The position numbers and the translations under genes were made by a program. Under the pieces are notes generated by a model that worked only from the letters and a program-made list of their open reading frames with translations, did no database searches and was not told where the DNA came from. A stretch of DNA of 64,000 nucleotides from Pseudomonas viridiflava. Its GTDB lineage: Bacteria > Pseudomonadota > Gammaproteobacteria > Pseudomonadales > Pseudomonadaceae. Within the stretch, counting starts at the first letter, position 1. Each line of letters opens with the position of its first letter. The stretch is taken from positions 372,001-436,000 of the forward strand of contig UVIF01000024.1 in NCBI GenBank assembly GCA_900596015.1, in the 5' to 3' direction. This document shows, in pieces, positions 27,101 to 36,103 of this stretch.

Positions 27101-27114
27101 AGCGGTGGATACCG

Positions 27115-27648
27115 TCAAGTGTGGATAAGGTGCCTGGCGACTGCCGCCAGGTCATCGAAAATCAGGGTTCCTTCGGGCAGGTCCTGGGTCAGGGTCCGTA
27201 GCCCTTTGCCGGTCTTCACCAGCACGGGTTGAGCAGCCACTGCCGTTGCGGCGTGCAAGTCGCTCAGGCTGTCGCCGACGAACCAGACGCCGGTCAGGGG
27301 TACGCCATAGTGGGCAGCAATGCGCTGCAGCAAACCCGGCCGCGGTTTGCGGCAGGTGCACTGGTCATCCGGACCATGGGGACAATGCACGATCAGGCCG
27401 ACCTCGCCGCCCTGCTCCGCGACCAGCGTGCGCAGGTGAGCGTGCATGGCATCGAGGGTGGCCAGATCGTAGTAGCCGCGCGCCAGGCCAGACTGGTTGG
27501 TCGCGATGGCCACCGTCCAGCCCGCCTGGTGCAACTGCGCAATGGCCTCGACCGCGCCAGGCAATGGCAGCCATTCGGCGACTGATTTGATGTAGGCATC
27601 GGAGTCATGATTGATGACCCCGTCGCGATCGAGAATCAGCAGTTTCAA
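27115..27648 (-). CDS. gmhB: D-glycero-beta-D-manno-heptose-1,7-bisphosphate 7-phosphatase
   Basis: HAD-family phosphatase acting in ADP-heptose synthesis for the lipopolysaccharide core. It has 177 residues, with the nucleophile motif LILDRDGVINHDSDAYI at the N terminus, TNQSGLARGYY near residue 53, and a zinc-binding loop HCPHGPDDQCTCRKPRPG (about residues 92-109) that marks the GmhB group among HAD enzymes. It lies 3 bases after glyS and 14 before plsC; a perfect DnaA box overlaps its 3' end (27120-27128). Confidence 0.96.
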   Translation of the reverse strand: MKLLILDRDGVINHDSDAYIKSVAEWLPLPGAVEAIAQLHQAGWTVAIATNQSGLARGYYDLATLDAMHAHLRTLVAEQGGEVGLIVHCPHGPDDQCTCRKPRPGLLQRIAAHYGVPLTGVWFVGDSLSDLHAATAVAAQPVLVKTGKGLRTLTQDLPEGTLIFDDLAAVARHLIHT

Positions 27649-27651
27649 GGC

Positions 27652-29706
27652 CTACCCCAGCAACGAAATGTCGGCAACGCCCAGGAACAGGCCGCGCAGC
27701 CGTGCCAGCAAGGCATAGCGGTTGGCCCGTACGTTGGCATCCTCGGCATTGACCATCACTGCTTCGAAGAATGCGTCCACCGGCTCGCGCAGGGCGGCCA
27801 GACGGGTCAAGGCTTCGTTGTAGCGACGCTCGGCAGCCATCGGCGCCACCGCATGGTCGGCCTGGGTGATGGCCGAGTACAGCGAGAACTCGTTGGCGTT
27901 GTCGAAGTACTTGGGCTCCACGGTAGCGGCGACCTTGCCGTCGGCCTTGCTCAGCAGGTTCGAGACGCGCTTGTTGACGGCAGCCAGCGCGGCGGCTTCG
28001 GGCAACCGGCGGAACGCCTGGACCGCCTGCACACGCTGATCGAAATCCAGTGCCGAACCGGGTTGCAGGGCACGCACCGAAAGATAAGTGGCCACATCGA
28101 TGCCCTCGTCTTCGTAGCGAGCGCGCAGGCGATCGAAGATGAACTCCTGCACCTGCTCGGCAAGCCCGGCCGACTTGACCTGGGTACCGAAGGCCGAGAC
28201 GGCGAAGCTCACGGCTTCGTTGAGGTTAAGGTCCAGCTGCTTTTCGATCAGGATGCGCAGTACGCCCAGGGCCGCGCGACGCAGGGCATAAGGGTCCTTG
28301 CTGCCAGTGGGCAGCATGCCGATGCCGAAGATGCCGACCAGGGTGTCGAGCTTGTCGGCGATGGCCACGGCCGCACCGGTCAGGGTGCTGGGCAGCTCGG
28401 CGCCGGCGCCACGAGGCATGTACTGCTCGTTGAGTGCAAGCGCGACGTCTTCGGGCTCGCCGGCGTTGAGCGCGTAGTAGTAGCCCGCCACGCCCTGCAT
28501 TTCCGGGAACTCGCCGACCATTTCCGTGGCCAGGTCGCACTTCGACAGCAGGCCTGCTCGCGTAGCGCGCTGGGCATCTCCACCAATGCGCGAAGCAATG
28601 TAGGCTGCCAGTTTGGAAACCCGCACGGCCTTGTCGTAGACACTGCCCAACTGCGCCTGGAATACCACGTTTTCCAAGCGTTTGTTGAAGGCTTCCAGCG
28701 GTTGCTTCTTGTCCTGGTTGAAGAAGAACTCGGCATCGGTCAGGCGTGGACGCACGACTTTCTCGTTGCCCTCGACGATCTGGCGCGGATCCTTGCTCTC
28801 GATGTTGGCCACGGTGATGAAACGCGGCAGCAGCTTGCCGTCGGCATTGAGCAGGCAGAAATACTTCTGGTTGTCCTGCATGGTGGTGATCAGCGCTTCC
28901 TGCGGGACATCCAGGAAGCGTTCCTCGAACGAACACACCAGTGGCACGGGCCACTCGACCAGGGCCGTCACTTCGTCCAGCAGCGCCGGTGGGACGATGG
29001 CGCTGCCTTCCTGCTGGGTGGCCAGCTCGGCGGTACGTCGGGCAATCAGTTCACGGCGTTCGTGGGCATCGGCCAGTACGTAGGCCTTGCGCATGTCTTC
29101 GCGGTAGCCAGCAGGCGAGCTGATGCGCACGTTCTGCGGGTGATGGAAACGGTGACCGCGCGATTCACGGCCGGCTTTCTGGGCCAGAATCGTGCAATCG
29201 ACGACCTCGTCGCCCAGCAGCATCACCAACCACTGGGTTGGCCGCACGAATTCTTCCTTGCGCGCGCCCCAGCGCATGCGCTTGGGAATCGGCAGGTCGT
29301 TGAGGGAGTCTTCGACGATGGTCGGCAGCAGGCTGGCCGTCGGCTTGCCGACGATGTTCTGGCTGAAGCGCAGCTTGGGTCCGCTGCGGTCGATCTCGCT
29401 GAGATCCACTCCGCATTTCTTGGCAAAGCCCAGTGCAGCCTGGGTCGGCTCGCCTTCGGCATTGAAGGCGGCCTGCAGCGGCGGGCCGTCGAGGTTGATG
29501 CTGCGGTCCGGCTGCTGGGTATCCAGACCGGTGATCAGCACCGCCAGACGGCGTGGCGCGGCGAAGACGTTCTTGGCGCTGTAGTTCAGGCCGGCGGCCT
29601 GCAGGCCTTTCTCGATGCCAGCCAGGAAGGCGTCGGCCAGGGTGTTCAGGGCCTTGGGTGGCAGCTCTTCGGTGCCCAGCTCGACCAGAAAATCTTGAGC
29701 ACTCAT
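27652..29706 (-). CDS. glyS: Glycyl-tRNA synthetase beta subunit
   Basis: Beta subunit of the heterotetrameric (alpha2beta2) bacterial glycyl-tRNA synthetase, carrying tRNA-binding domains. It has 684 residues. It begins MSAQDFLVELGTEELPPKAL, typical of GlyS, and has a C-terminal DALR-like anticodon-binding region. Its ATG overlaps the glyQ stop by 4 bases (ATGA), indicating translational coupling, which suits the fixed subunit ratio. Confidence 0.99.
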   Translation of the reverse strand: MSAQDFLVELGTEELPPKALNTLADAFLAGIEKGLQAAGLNYSAKNVFAAPRRLAVLITGLDTQQPDRSINLDGPPLQAAFNAEGEPTQAALGFAKKCGVDLSEIDRSGPKLRFSQNIVGKPTASLLPTIVEDSLNDLPIPKRMRWGARKEEFVRPTQWLVMLLGDEVVDCTILAQKAGRESRGHRFHHPQNVRISSPAGYREDMRKAYVLADAHERRELIARRTAELATQQEGSAIVPPALLDEVTALVEWPVPLVCSFEERFLDVPQEALITTMQDNQKYFCLLNADGKLLPRFITVANIESKDPRQIVEGNEKVVRPRLTDAEFFFNQDKKQPLEAFNKRLENVVFQAQLGSVYDKAVRVSKLAAYIASRIGGDAQRATRAGLLSKCDLATEMVGEFPEMQGVAGYYYALNAGEPEDVALALNEQYMPRGAGAELPSTLTGAAVAIADKLDTLVGIFGIGMLPTGSKDPYALRRAALGVLRILIEKQLDLNLNEAVSFAVSAFGTQVKSAGLAEQVQEFIFDRLRARYEDEGIDVATYLSVRALQPGSALDFDQRVQAVQAFRRLPEAAALAAVNKRVSNLLSKADGKVAATVEPKYFDNANEFSLYSAITQADHAVAPMAAERRYNEALTRLAALREPVDAFFEAVMVNAEDANVRANRYALLARLRGLFLGVADISLLG

Positions 29707-30656
29707 TGCGCAGCCTCCAGCTTGGCCAATACTTCATCTCGCAGATCGGGGGTCGCCATGGGGAAACCCAGCTTGGCACGGGCCATCAGGTAGGCCTGTG
29801 CCACGCCACGGGCCAGCGTCCGCACGCGCAGGATGTACTGCTGGCGTGCGGTGACCGAAATGGCGCGGCGAGCATCGAGCAGGTTGAAGGTGTGGGACGC
29901 CTTCAAGACCATTTCATAGCTGGGCAGCGGCAGTGGCTGGTCCAGTTCGAGCAGGCGCTTGGCCTCGCTTTCGTAGAAATCGAACAGCTCGAACAGTTTG
30001 TCGACGTTGGCGTGCTCGAAGTTGTAGGTGGACTGCTCCACCTCGTTCTGGTGGAACACGTCGCCGTAGGTCACCTTGCCGAACGGGCCATCGGCCCACA
30101 CCAGGTCGTAGACCGAGTCGACGCCCTGCAGGTACATGGCCAGGCGTTCCAGGCCGTAGGTGATCTCGCCGGTGACCGGGTAGCATTCGATGCCGCCCGC
30201 CTGCTGGAAATAGGTGAACTGGGTGACTTCCATACCGTTGAGCCAGACTTCCCAGCCCAGGCCCCAGGCGCCCAGGGTCGGCGACTCCCAGTTGTCTTCG
30301 ACGAAACGGACGTCGTGCACCAGAGGATCGAGGCCGATGTGCTTGAGCGAGCCCAGGTACAGTTCCTGGAAGTTGTCCGGGTTGGGCTTCAGAACCACCT
30401 GGAACTGATAGTAGTGCTGCAGGCGGTTGGGGTTCTCGCCGTAGCGGCCATCGGTCGGACGGCGGCTGGGTTGCACGTAAGCGGCATTCCAGGTTTCCGG
30501 GCCCACGGCGCGCAGGAACGTGGCGGTATGAAAAGTGCCGGCGCCCACTTCCATATCGTAGGGCTGAAGCACCACACAACCTTGCTCGGCCCAGTATTGC
30601 TGGAGGGCGAGGATCAAGTCTTGGAAGGTACGCACGGCTGGCGTAGGCTGGCTCAC
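29703..30656 (-). CDS. glyQ: Glycyl-tRNA synthetase alpha subunit
   Basis: Catalytic class II subunit of glycyl-tRNA synthetase, which activates glycine and charges tRNA-Gly together with GlyS. It has 317 residues from a GTG start giving (M)SQPTPAVRTFQDLILALQQ, which matches the family; another GTG three codons upstream (30665) is possible. Diagnostic stretches include QPYDMEVGAGTFHTATFLRA and GRYGENPNRLQHYYQFQV. It starts the leftward operon and is divergent from tag. Confidence 0.98.
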   Translation of the reverse strand: MSQPTPAVRTFQDLILALQQYWAEQGCVVLQPYDMEVGAGTFHTATFLRAVGPETWNAAYVQPSRRPTDGRYGENPNRLQHYYQFQVVLKPNPDNFQELYLGSLKHIGLDPLVHDVRFVEDNWESPTLGAWGLGWEVWLNGMEVTQFTYFQQAGGIECYPVTGEITYGLERLAMYLQGVDSVYDLVWADGPFGKVTYGDVFHQNEVEQSTYNFEHANVDKLFELFDFYESEAKRLLELDQPLPLPSYEMVLKASHTFNLLDARRAISVTARQQYILRVRTLARGVAQAYLMARAKLGFPMATPDLRDEVLAKLEAAQ

Positions 30657-30739
30657 GAAATTCACCTGTTTCTAGGGCTGCGAATATAAAGAGCGGGAGT
30701 ATACCGCGAATCCGCGGCGCCTCTACCCATGGAGCCCTA

Positions 30740-31291
30740 ATGCCTCGCTGCTTTTGGTGTACCCAAGACCCCTTGTACCAGGCCTACCATGACCTTGAAT
30801 GGGGCGTGCCGCTGCGCGAGGCGGGCGCCCTGTTCGAGTTGCTTTCGCTCGAAGGGTTCCAGGCCGGTCTGTCGTGGATCACCGTGCTGCGCAAGCGTGA
30901 ACGCTATCGGCAGGTGCTCCACGGCTTCGACCCGCAACGCCTCGCGCAACTCAGTGACGAGGAGATCGAGATGCTGATGCAGGATCCGGGCATCGTGCGC
31001 AATCGGCTCAAGCTCAACGGTGTACGCAAGAACGCCCGCGCCTGGCTGCAGCTCGAAGACCCGGTGGCTTTTCTCTGGTCGTTCGTCGGTGGGCAGCCGC
31101 GGGTCAACCATCGGCGCGATCGCAGCGAGATCCCCACTGAAACCGAAGAGGCCCGAGCCATGAGCAAGGCCTTGAAGAAAGCCGGTTTCACCTTCGTAGG
31201 GCCGACCATTTGCTACGCCTTCATGCAGGCCTCGGGGATGGTCATGGACCACACCCAGGATTGCGACCGCTACGCCGAGCTGGCCGGCTGA
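30740..31291 (+). CDS. tag: DNA-3-methyladenine glycosylase I
   Basis: Base-excision repair glycosylase that removes 3-methyladenine. It has 183 residues and begins MPRCFWCTQDPLYQAYHDLE. The zinc ligands expected from E. coli Tag are visible: Cys4, His17, and a C-terminal HTQDC pair. The active-site region LEGFQAGLSWITVLRKRE is intact. It is divergent from glyQ and lies just before a lipid A acyltransferase gene on the same strand. Confidence 0.97.
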   Translation: MPRCFWCTQDPLYQAYHDLEWGVPLREAGALFELLSLEGFQAGLSWITVLRKRERYRQVLHGFDPQRLAQLSDEEIEMLMQDPGIVRNRLKLNGVRKNARAWLQLEDPVAFLWSFVGGQPRVNHRRDRSEIPTETEEARAMSKALKKAGFTFVGPTICYAFMQASGMVMDHTQDCDRYAELAG

Positions 31292-31328
31292 GGCTAGAAT
31301 GGGCGCTTGGGCAATTAAGGAGTGATCT

Positions 31329-32216
31329 GTGGATAAGTTCAAAGGGGCGCTGATGGTCGGTGCCTTGCGGTTGTTCGCGCTGCTGCCATGGCGCACCGTG
31401 CAATGGGTCGGCACGGCCATCGGCTGGTTGATGTGGAAGCTGCCCAACCGCTCTCGCGAGGTGGTGCGCATCAACTTGGCCAAGTGCTTTCCGGACATGG
31501 ATGCTGCCGAGCGCGAGCGCCTCGCAGGACGCAGCCTGATGGACATCGGCAAGACCCTGACCGAAAGCGCCTGTGCCTGGATCTGGCCGGCCCAGCGCTC
31601 GCTCGACCTGGTGCGCGAGGTCGAAGGCCTGGACGTGCTCAAGGACGCCCTCGCGTCGGGCAAGGGCGTGGTTGGCATCACCAGCCACCTGGGCAACTGG
31701 GAAGTGCTCAATCACTTCTACTGCAACCAGTGCAAGCCGATCATTTTCTACCGTCCGCCCAAGCTCAAGGCGGTGGACGAGCTGTTGCGCAAGCAACGGG
31801 TGCAGCTGGGCAACCGCGTCGCGGCCTCGACCAAGGAAGGCATCCTCAGTGTCATCAAGGAGGTGCGCAAGGGCGGCCAGGTGGGCATTCCCGCCGATCC
31901 GGAACCGGCCGAATCGGCCGGGCTGTTCGTGCCGTTTCTCGGCACCCTGGCGCTGACCAGCAAGTTCGTGCCCAACATGCTCGCCGGCGGCAAGGCCGTC
32001 GGCGTGTTCCTGCATGCCGTGCGCCTGCCCGATGGCTCGGGCTACAAGGTGATCCTGGAAGCGGCACCCGAGGCGATATACAGCACCGACACGTACACGT
32101 CGGTCGCGGCGATGAGCGGCGTGGTCGAGAAGTATGTGCGGGCCTATCCGAGCCAGTACATGTGGAGCATGAAGCGCTTCAAGAAGCGGCCGGCGGGTGA
32201 GGCGAGGTGGTATTGA
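31329..32216 (+). CDS. Lipid A biosynthesis (lauroyl-type) acyltransferase
   Basis: Inner-membrane-associated late acyltransferase of the LpxL/LpxM (HtrB/MsbB) superfamily, adding a secondary acyl chain to lipid A. It has 295 residues, with a hydrophobic N terminus (GALRLFALLPWRTVQWVG) and the HX4E catalytic motif in GITSHLGNWEVLNHF (His about 118). The start is GTG, supported by an AAGGAG 6 bases upstream. The GTG lies inside a perfect DnaA box (31328-31336). Which chain it transfers cannot be told from sequence. Confidence 0.92.
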   Translation: MDKFKGALMVGALRLFALLPWRTVQWVGTAIGWLMWKLPNRSREVVRINLAKCFPDMDAAERERLAGRSLMDIGKTLTESACAWIWPAQRSLDLVREVEGLDVLKDALASGKGVVGITSHLGNWEVLNHFYCNQCKPIIFYRPPKLKAVDELLRKQRVQLGNRVAASTKEGILSVIKEVRKGGQVGIPADPEPAESAGLFVPFLGTLALTSKFVPNMLAGGKAVGVFLHAVRLPDGSGYKVILEAAPEAIYSTDTYTSVAAMSGVVEKYVRAYPSQYMWSMKRFKKRPAGEARWY

Positions 32217-32235
32217 ATCAGCGGCTGGCGTGATG

Positions 32236-32284
32236 GCCTCTTCGCGGGCAGAGACCCGCTCCCACAAGAGACCCGCTCCCACAG
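32236..32284. repeat. REP-like unit (degenerate)
   Basis: CTTCGCGGGCAGAGACCCGCTCCCAC, a REP core with one inserted base, followed by a second half copy GACCCGCTCCCAC. Lies between the convergent acyltransferase gene and trkA. Confidence 0.75.
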
Positions 32285-32316
32285 GACCTGCTTTCACAGA
32301 GCTGGCTCCTGGAGGG

Positions 32317-32337
32317 CCCGCTCCCTGAAGGAGCGGG
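32317..32337. terminator. Hairpin between convergent lipid A acyltransferase gene and trkA
   Basis: Perfect 8-base stem CCCGCTCC / GGAGCGGG with a 5-base loop, 8 bases beyond the trkA stop. There is no T tract on either side, so it may protect 3' ends rather than terminate intrinsically. Confidence 0.5.
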
Positions 32338-32345
32338 ATCAGGGG

Positions 32346-33719
32346 TCAGAAGAAGCTCAGGCCCACGTGGAACAGCTTTTCCACGTCGCGGATGTATTTC
32401 TTGTCCACGACGAACAGGATCACGTGGTCACCGGCTTCGATCACCGTGTCGCTGTGCGCGATGATCACCTGGTCGTCGCGAATGATCGCGCCGATCGTCG
32501 TTCCCGGCGGCAGGTCGATGGTTTCGATGGGCTTGCCGATCACCTTGCTCGAACGCGCATCGCCGTGGGCGATTGCCTCGATGGCCTCCGCGGCGCCCCG
32601 GCGCAACGAATGCACACTGACGATATCGCCCCGCCGTACGTGCGCCAGCAGGGTACCGATGGTTGCCAGCTGCGGGCTCAGGGCGATGTCGATTTCGCCT
32701 CCCTGCACCAGGTCCACGTAGGCCGGGTTGTTGATGATGGTCATGACCTTGCGCGCGCCCAAGCGCTTGGCCAGCAACGAAGACATGATGTTGGCTTCGT
32801 CGTCATTGGTCAGGGCCAGGAAAATATCGGCCTGGGCGATGTTCTCTTCGAGCATCAGGTCGCGGTCGGAGGCGCTGCCCTGCAACACCACGGTGCTGTC
32901 CAGGGTATCGGAGAGGTAGCGGCAGCGCGCCGGGTTCATCTCGATGATCTTCACCTGGTAGCGGCTTTCGATGGCCTCGGCCAGGCGCTCGCCGATCTGC
33001 CCGCCGCCGGCGATGACCACCCGCTTGTTACTCTGGTCGACCCGGCGCAGTTCGCTCATCACCGCGCGAATGTCTTCGCGGGCCGCAATGAAAAACACCT
33101 CGTCGTCGGCCTCGATCACCGTGTCGCCGCGCGGCAGGATCGGCCGGTCGCGGCGGAAGATGGCGGCCACGCGGGTGTCCACCTTGGGCATGTGCTGGCG
33201 TATCTGGCGCAGTTGCTGACCCACCAGCGGGCCGCCGTAGTAGGCCTTGACCGCCACCAGCTGCGCCTTGCCGCCAGCGAAGTCGATGACCTGCAGGGCG
33301 CCGGGGTATTCGATCAGGCGCTTGATGTAGTTGGTCACCACTTGTTCGGGACTGATCAGCACATCCACCGGGATGGCATCGTTGTTGAACAGACCGGAGC
33401 GGGTCAGGTAGGCCGACTCGCGCACGCGGGCGATCTTGGTCGGCGTATGGAACAGGGTGTAGGCGACCTGACAGGCGACCATGTTGGTCTCGTCGCTGTT
33501 GGTCACCGCCACCAGCATGTCGGCGTCGTCGGCGCCGGCCTGGCGCAGTACTGTCGGATACGAGCCACGTCCCTGCACGGTGCGGATGTCCAGGCGATCG
33601 CCAAGGTTGCGCAGACGTTCGGCGTCGGTATCGACCACGGTGATGTCATTGGCCTCGCCGGCCAGGTGCTCGGCCAAAGTACCGCCCACCTGACCTGCGC
33701 CCAGGATGATGATCTTCAT
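32346..33719 (-). CDS. trkA: Trk system potassium uptake regulatory protein TrkA
   Basis: Peripheral NAD(H)-binding regulatory subunit of the Trk K+ uptake system. It has 457 residues arranged as two RCK units: RCK_N with GAGQVGGTLAEHLA at about residues 7-20, RCK_C, then a second Rossmann unit with VVIAGGGQIGERLAEAIE near residue 234 and a C-terminal RCK_C. The channel partner (TrkH/TrkG) is not in the window. It is followed upstream by rsmB, fmt and def on the same strand, the usual pseudomonad order. Confidence 0.98.
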   Translation of the reverse strand: MKIIILGAGQVGGTLAEHLAGEANDITVVDTDAERLRNLGDRLDIRTVQGRGSYPTVLRQAGADDADMLVAVTNSDETNMVACQVAYTLFHTPTKIARVRESAYLTRSGLFNNDAIPVDVLISPEQVVTNYIKRLIEYPGALQVIDFAGGKAQLVAVKAYYGGPLVGQQLRQIRQHMPKVDTRVAAIFRRDRPILPRGDTVIEADDEVFFIAAREDIRAVMSELRRVDQSNKRVVIAGGGQIGERLAEAIESRYQVKIIEMNPARCRYLSDTLDSTVVLQGSASDRDLMLEENIAQADIFLALTNDDEANIMSSLLAKRLGARKVMTIINNPAYVDLVQGGEIDIALSPQLATIGTLLAHVRRGDIVSVHSLRRGAAEAIEAIAHGDARSSKVIGKPIETIDLPPGTTIGAIIRDDQVIIAHSDTVIEAGDHVILFVVDKKYIRDVEKLFHVGLSFF

Positions 33720-33732
33720 CCGTTACTCCCCG

Positions 33733-35046
33733 TCAGTGGCCGCGTACGGCGGCGATCTTGATCAGCTTGGCATAGTAGAAGCCATCGTGGCCGCCTTCTT
33801 GTGCGAGCAATTGGCGACCATGGGTCTGCTTGATGCCGGCGCCAGTGGAAAGGTCGAGCTCGCGGGCGCCGGGTGTGCGCGCCAGGAACGCTTCGATGAC
33901 CTCGGTATTTTCCGTAGGCAGTGTCGAGCAGGTGGCATAGAGCAGCGTCCCGCCGATCTCCAGGGTTGGCCACAGGGCATCGAGCAACTGCCCTTGCAGC
34001 ACGGCCAGGGCCGGAATGTCGTCAGGCTGGCGGGTCAGCTTGATGTCGGGGTGGCGACGGATCACGCCGGTGGCCGAACAAGGGGCGTCGAGCAGGATTC
34101 GCTGGAACGGCTGGCCGTCCCACCAGGCTTGGGTATCGCGGCCATCGGCCGCGATCAGCTGGGCTTGCAGCCCCAACCGCTGCAGGTTCTCGCGCACTCG
34201 AACCAGACGCTTTTCCTCGAGATCCACGGCTACCACAGTGGCCAGGGCCGGTTCGGCTTCCAGAATGTGGCAGGTCTTGCCGCCCGGCGCGCAGCAGGCG
34301 TCGAGTACTCGTTGACCGGGCTTCAGGTCGAGCAGCTCGGCTGCCAGCTGCGCCGCTTCATCCTGGACGCTGATCCAGCCTTCATTGAAACCGGGCAGCC
34401 CGCGCACGTCACAGGCTTCTGCCAGGACGATGCCATCACGGCTGTAGACGCATGCCTGGGCGGCCACGCCTTGCTCGGCAAGCAGGCCCAGGTAGGCATC
34501 ACGCGGGTGATGGCGACGGTTGACCCGCAAGATCATCGGCGGATGAGCGTTGTTGGCGGCACAGATGGCTTCCCACTGCTCGGGCCAGAAGGCTTTCAGC
34601 GATTTCTGCAGCCAGCGCGGGTGGGCCGTGCGCACCACCGGGTCGCGCTCGAGTTCGGCAAGAATGGCCTCGCTCTCGCGCTGGGCTCGGCGCAGTACGG
34701 CATTGAGCAGCGCCTTGGCCCAAGGCTTCTTCAGCTTGTCGGCACAGCCAACGGTTTCGCCAATCGCGGCATGGGCCGGAACTCGGGTGTACAGCAGCTG
34801 GTAGAGACCGACCAGGAGCAAGGCATGCACATCGGCATCGGCGGCCTTGAATGGCTTTTGCAGCAGGCGTTCGGCCAGCGCGTCGAGACGGGGCTGCCAG
34901 CGGGCGGTGCCGAATGCCAGGTCTTGGGTAAGGCCACGGTCGCGCGCCTCGACCTTGTCCAGTTCTCTGGGCAAGGAGCTGTTGAGCGAGGCCTTGCCGC
35001 TGAGTACCGTCGCCAGCGCACGGGCCGCCGCCAGACGCGGGTTCAT
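33733..35046 (-). CDS. rsmB: 16S rRNA (cytosine-967-C5) methyltransferase
   Basis: SAM-dependent RNA m5C methyltransferase (formerly Sun/Fmu). It has 437 residues: an N-terminal NusB-like RNA-binding domain, then the catalytic domain with SAM motif VLDACCAPGGKTCHILE and the two active-site cysteines in DAPCSATG and TCSTLPTENTEVIE. The ATG overlaps the fmt stop by 4 bases. It sits 13 bases ahead of trkA. Confidence 0.98.
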   Translation of the reverse strand: MNPRLAAARALATVLSGKASLNSSLPRELDKVEARDRGLTQDLAFGTARWQPRLDALAERLLQKPFKAADADVHALLLVGLYQLLYTRVPAHAAIGETVGCADKLKKPWAKALLNAVLRRAQRESEAILAELERDPVVRTAHPRWLQKSLKAFWPEQWEAICAANNAHPPMILRVNRRHHPRDAYLGLLAEQGVAAQACVYSRDGIVLAEACDVRGLPGFNEGWISVQDEAAQLAAELLDLKPGQRVLDACCAPGGKTCHILEAEPALATVVAVDLEEKRLVRVRENLQRLGLQAQLIAADGRDTQAWWDGQPFQRILLDAPCSATGVIRRHPDIKLTRQPDDIPALAVLQGQLLDALWPTLEIGGTLLYATCSTLPTENTEVIEAFLARTPGARELDLSTGAGIKQTHGRQLLAQEGGHDGFYYAKLIKIAAVRGH

Positions 35047-35975
35047 TGGCCCAGCACCGTGCCGACCACGAAACGATCGCGGCGGCTGTTGAACAGATCA
35101 CCAAAGTCGAGCGGCTTGCCCCCCGGCAACTGCAGACGGGTCAGGCGCAGGGCCTGTTCACCGCAGGCGATGGTCAGCCCGTCCTTGTCGACCTGGATGA
35201 TTTCGCCGGGCTGACCGCTGCCTTCGGCCAACGCTGCGGCCAGCACCTTCAGCGCCTCGCCATTCAAGGTGCTGTGGCAGACAGGCCAGGGGAAAAACGC
35301 CCGCACCAGGCGTTCGAGCACCACGGCCGGCTGGGTCCAGTCGATGCGCGCTTCGTTCTTGTCCAGCTTGTGGGCGTAGTTGGCCAGGCTGTCGTCCTGC
35401 GTTTCGCCCTGCAGGGTAGCGGCGGCCAGGCCGGCAATGGCCTGGACCACGGCCGGTGGGCCCATCTGCGCCAAGCGGTCGTGCAGGCTGCCGCCGGTGT
35501 CGTGGGCGTCGATCGGGGTGCTGACCTTGAGCAGCATCGGGCCGGTATCCAGACCTGCCTCCATGCGCATCACGGTGACGCCGCTGTCGGCATCGCCCGC
35601 CTGGATCGCCCGCTGGATCGGTGCCGCTCCGCGCCAGCGCGGCAGCAGCGAGGCATGACTGTTGATACAGCCCAGCGGTGGAATGTCGAGCACCGCCTGC
35701 GGCAGGATCAGGCCATAGGCGACCACCACCATCAAATCCGGTGCCAGCGCGCACAGTTCGGCCTGGGCCTGGGGGTCGCGCAGGGTCGCCGGCTGCAGGA
35801 CGGGGATGCCGTGCTCCAGGGCCAATTGCTTGACCGGGCTTTGCATGAGTTTCTGCCCCCGCCCGGCCGGGCGGTCAGGCTGGGTATAGACGGCAACGAT
35901 GTCGTGCGAGGTGGCCAGCAGGGCCTTGAGGTGTTCGGCGGCAAACTCGGGAGTGCCCGCGAAGACGATGCGCAT
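35043..35975 (-). CDS. fmt: Methionyl-tRNA formyltransferase
   Basis: Formylates initiator Met-tRNA using 10-formyltetrahydrofolate. It has 310 residues from MRIVFAGTPEFAAEHLKALL, the family's standard start; an extension of ten codons is open but unlikely. The formyltransferase signature is present (INSHASLLPRWRGAAPIQRA, about residues 107-126), followed by a C-terminal OB-like domain. Translationally coupled to rsmB and preceded by def across a REP pair. Confidence 0.98.
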   Translation of the reverse strand: MRIVFAGTPEFAAEHLKALLATSHDIVAVYTQPDRPAGRGQKLMQSPVKQLALEHGIPVLQPATLRDPQAQAELCALAPDLMVVVAYGLILPQAVLDIPPLGCINSHASLLPRWRGAAPIQRAIQAGDADSGVTVMRMEAGLDTGPMLLKVSTPIDAHDTGGSLHDRLAQMGPPAVVQAIAGLAAATLQGETQDDSLANYAHKLDKNEARIDWTQPAVVLERLVRAFFPWPVCHSTLNGEALKVLAAALAEGSGQPGEIIQVDKDGLTIACGEQALRLTRLQLPGGKPLDFGDLFNSRRDRFVVGTVLGQ

Positions 35976-36010
35976 GGAGTTCTCGCTGTTGGGGGTGGGC
36001 CGCAACCCTT

Positions 36011-36092
36011 TGTAGGAGCGGCTAGCAGCCGCGAAGGGGCCCTTCCTGACGCACCGAGGTGCGTTGTTCGCGGCTACTAACCGCTCCTACAA
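36011..36092. repeat. Inverted pair of REP units
   Basis: GTAGGAGCGGCTAGCAGCCGCGAA (36012-36035) and its reverse-oriented partner TTCGCGGCTACTAACCGCTCCTAC (36067-36090) lie in the 128-base gap between fmt and def. This is the second REP family of the window (core GTAGGAGCGGC...GCCGCGAA). Confidence 0.88.
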
Positions 36093-36103
36093 GGGCACCG
36101 GAA

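Noticed and set aside
32359..32374. parS-like sequence in the 3' end of trkA (half site CCACGTGGAACA)
   Set aside because: Three mismatches to the 16-base palindrome, all in the left arm; too weak to call beside the two sites in recF.
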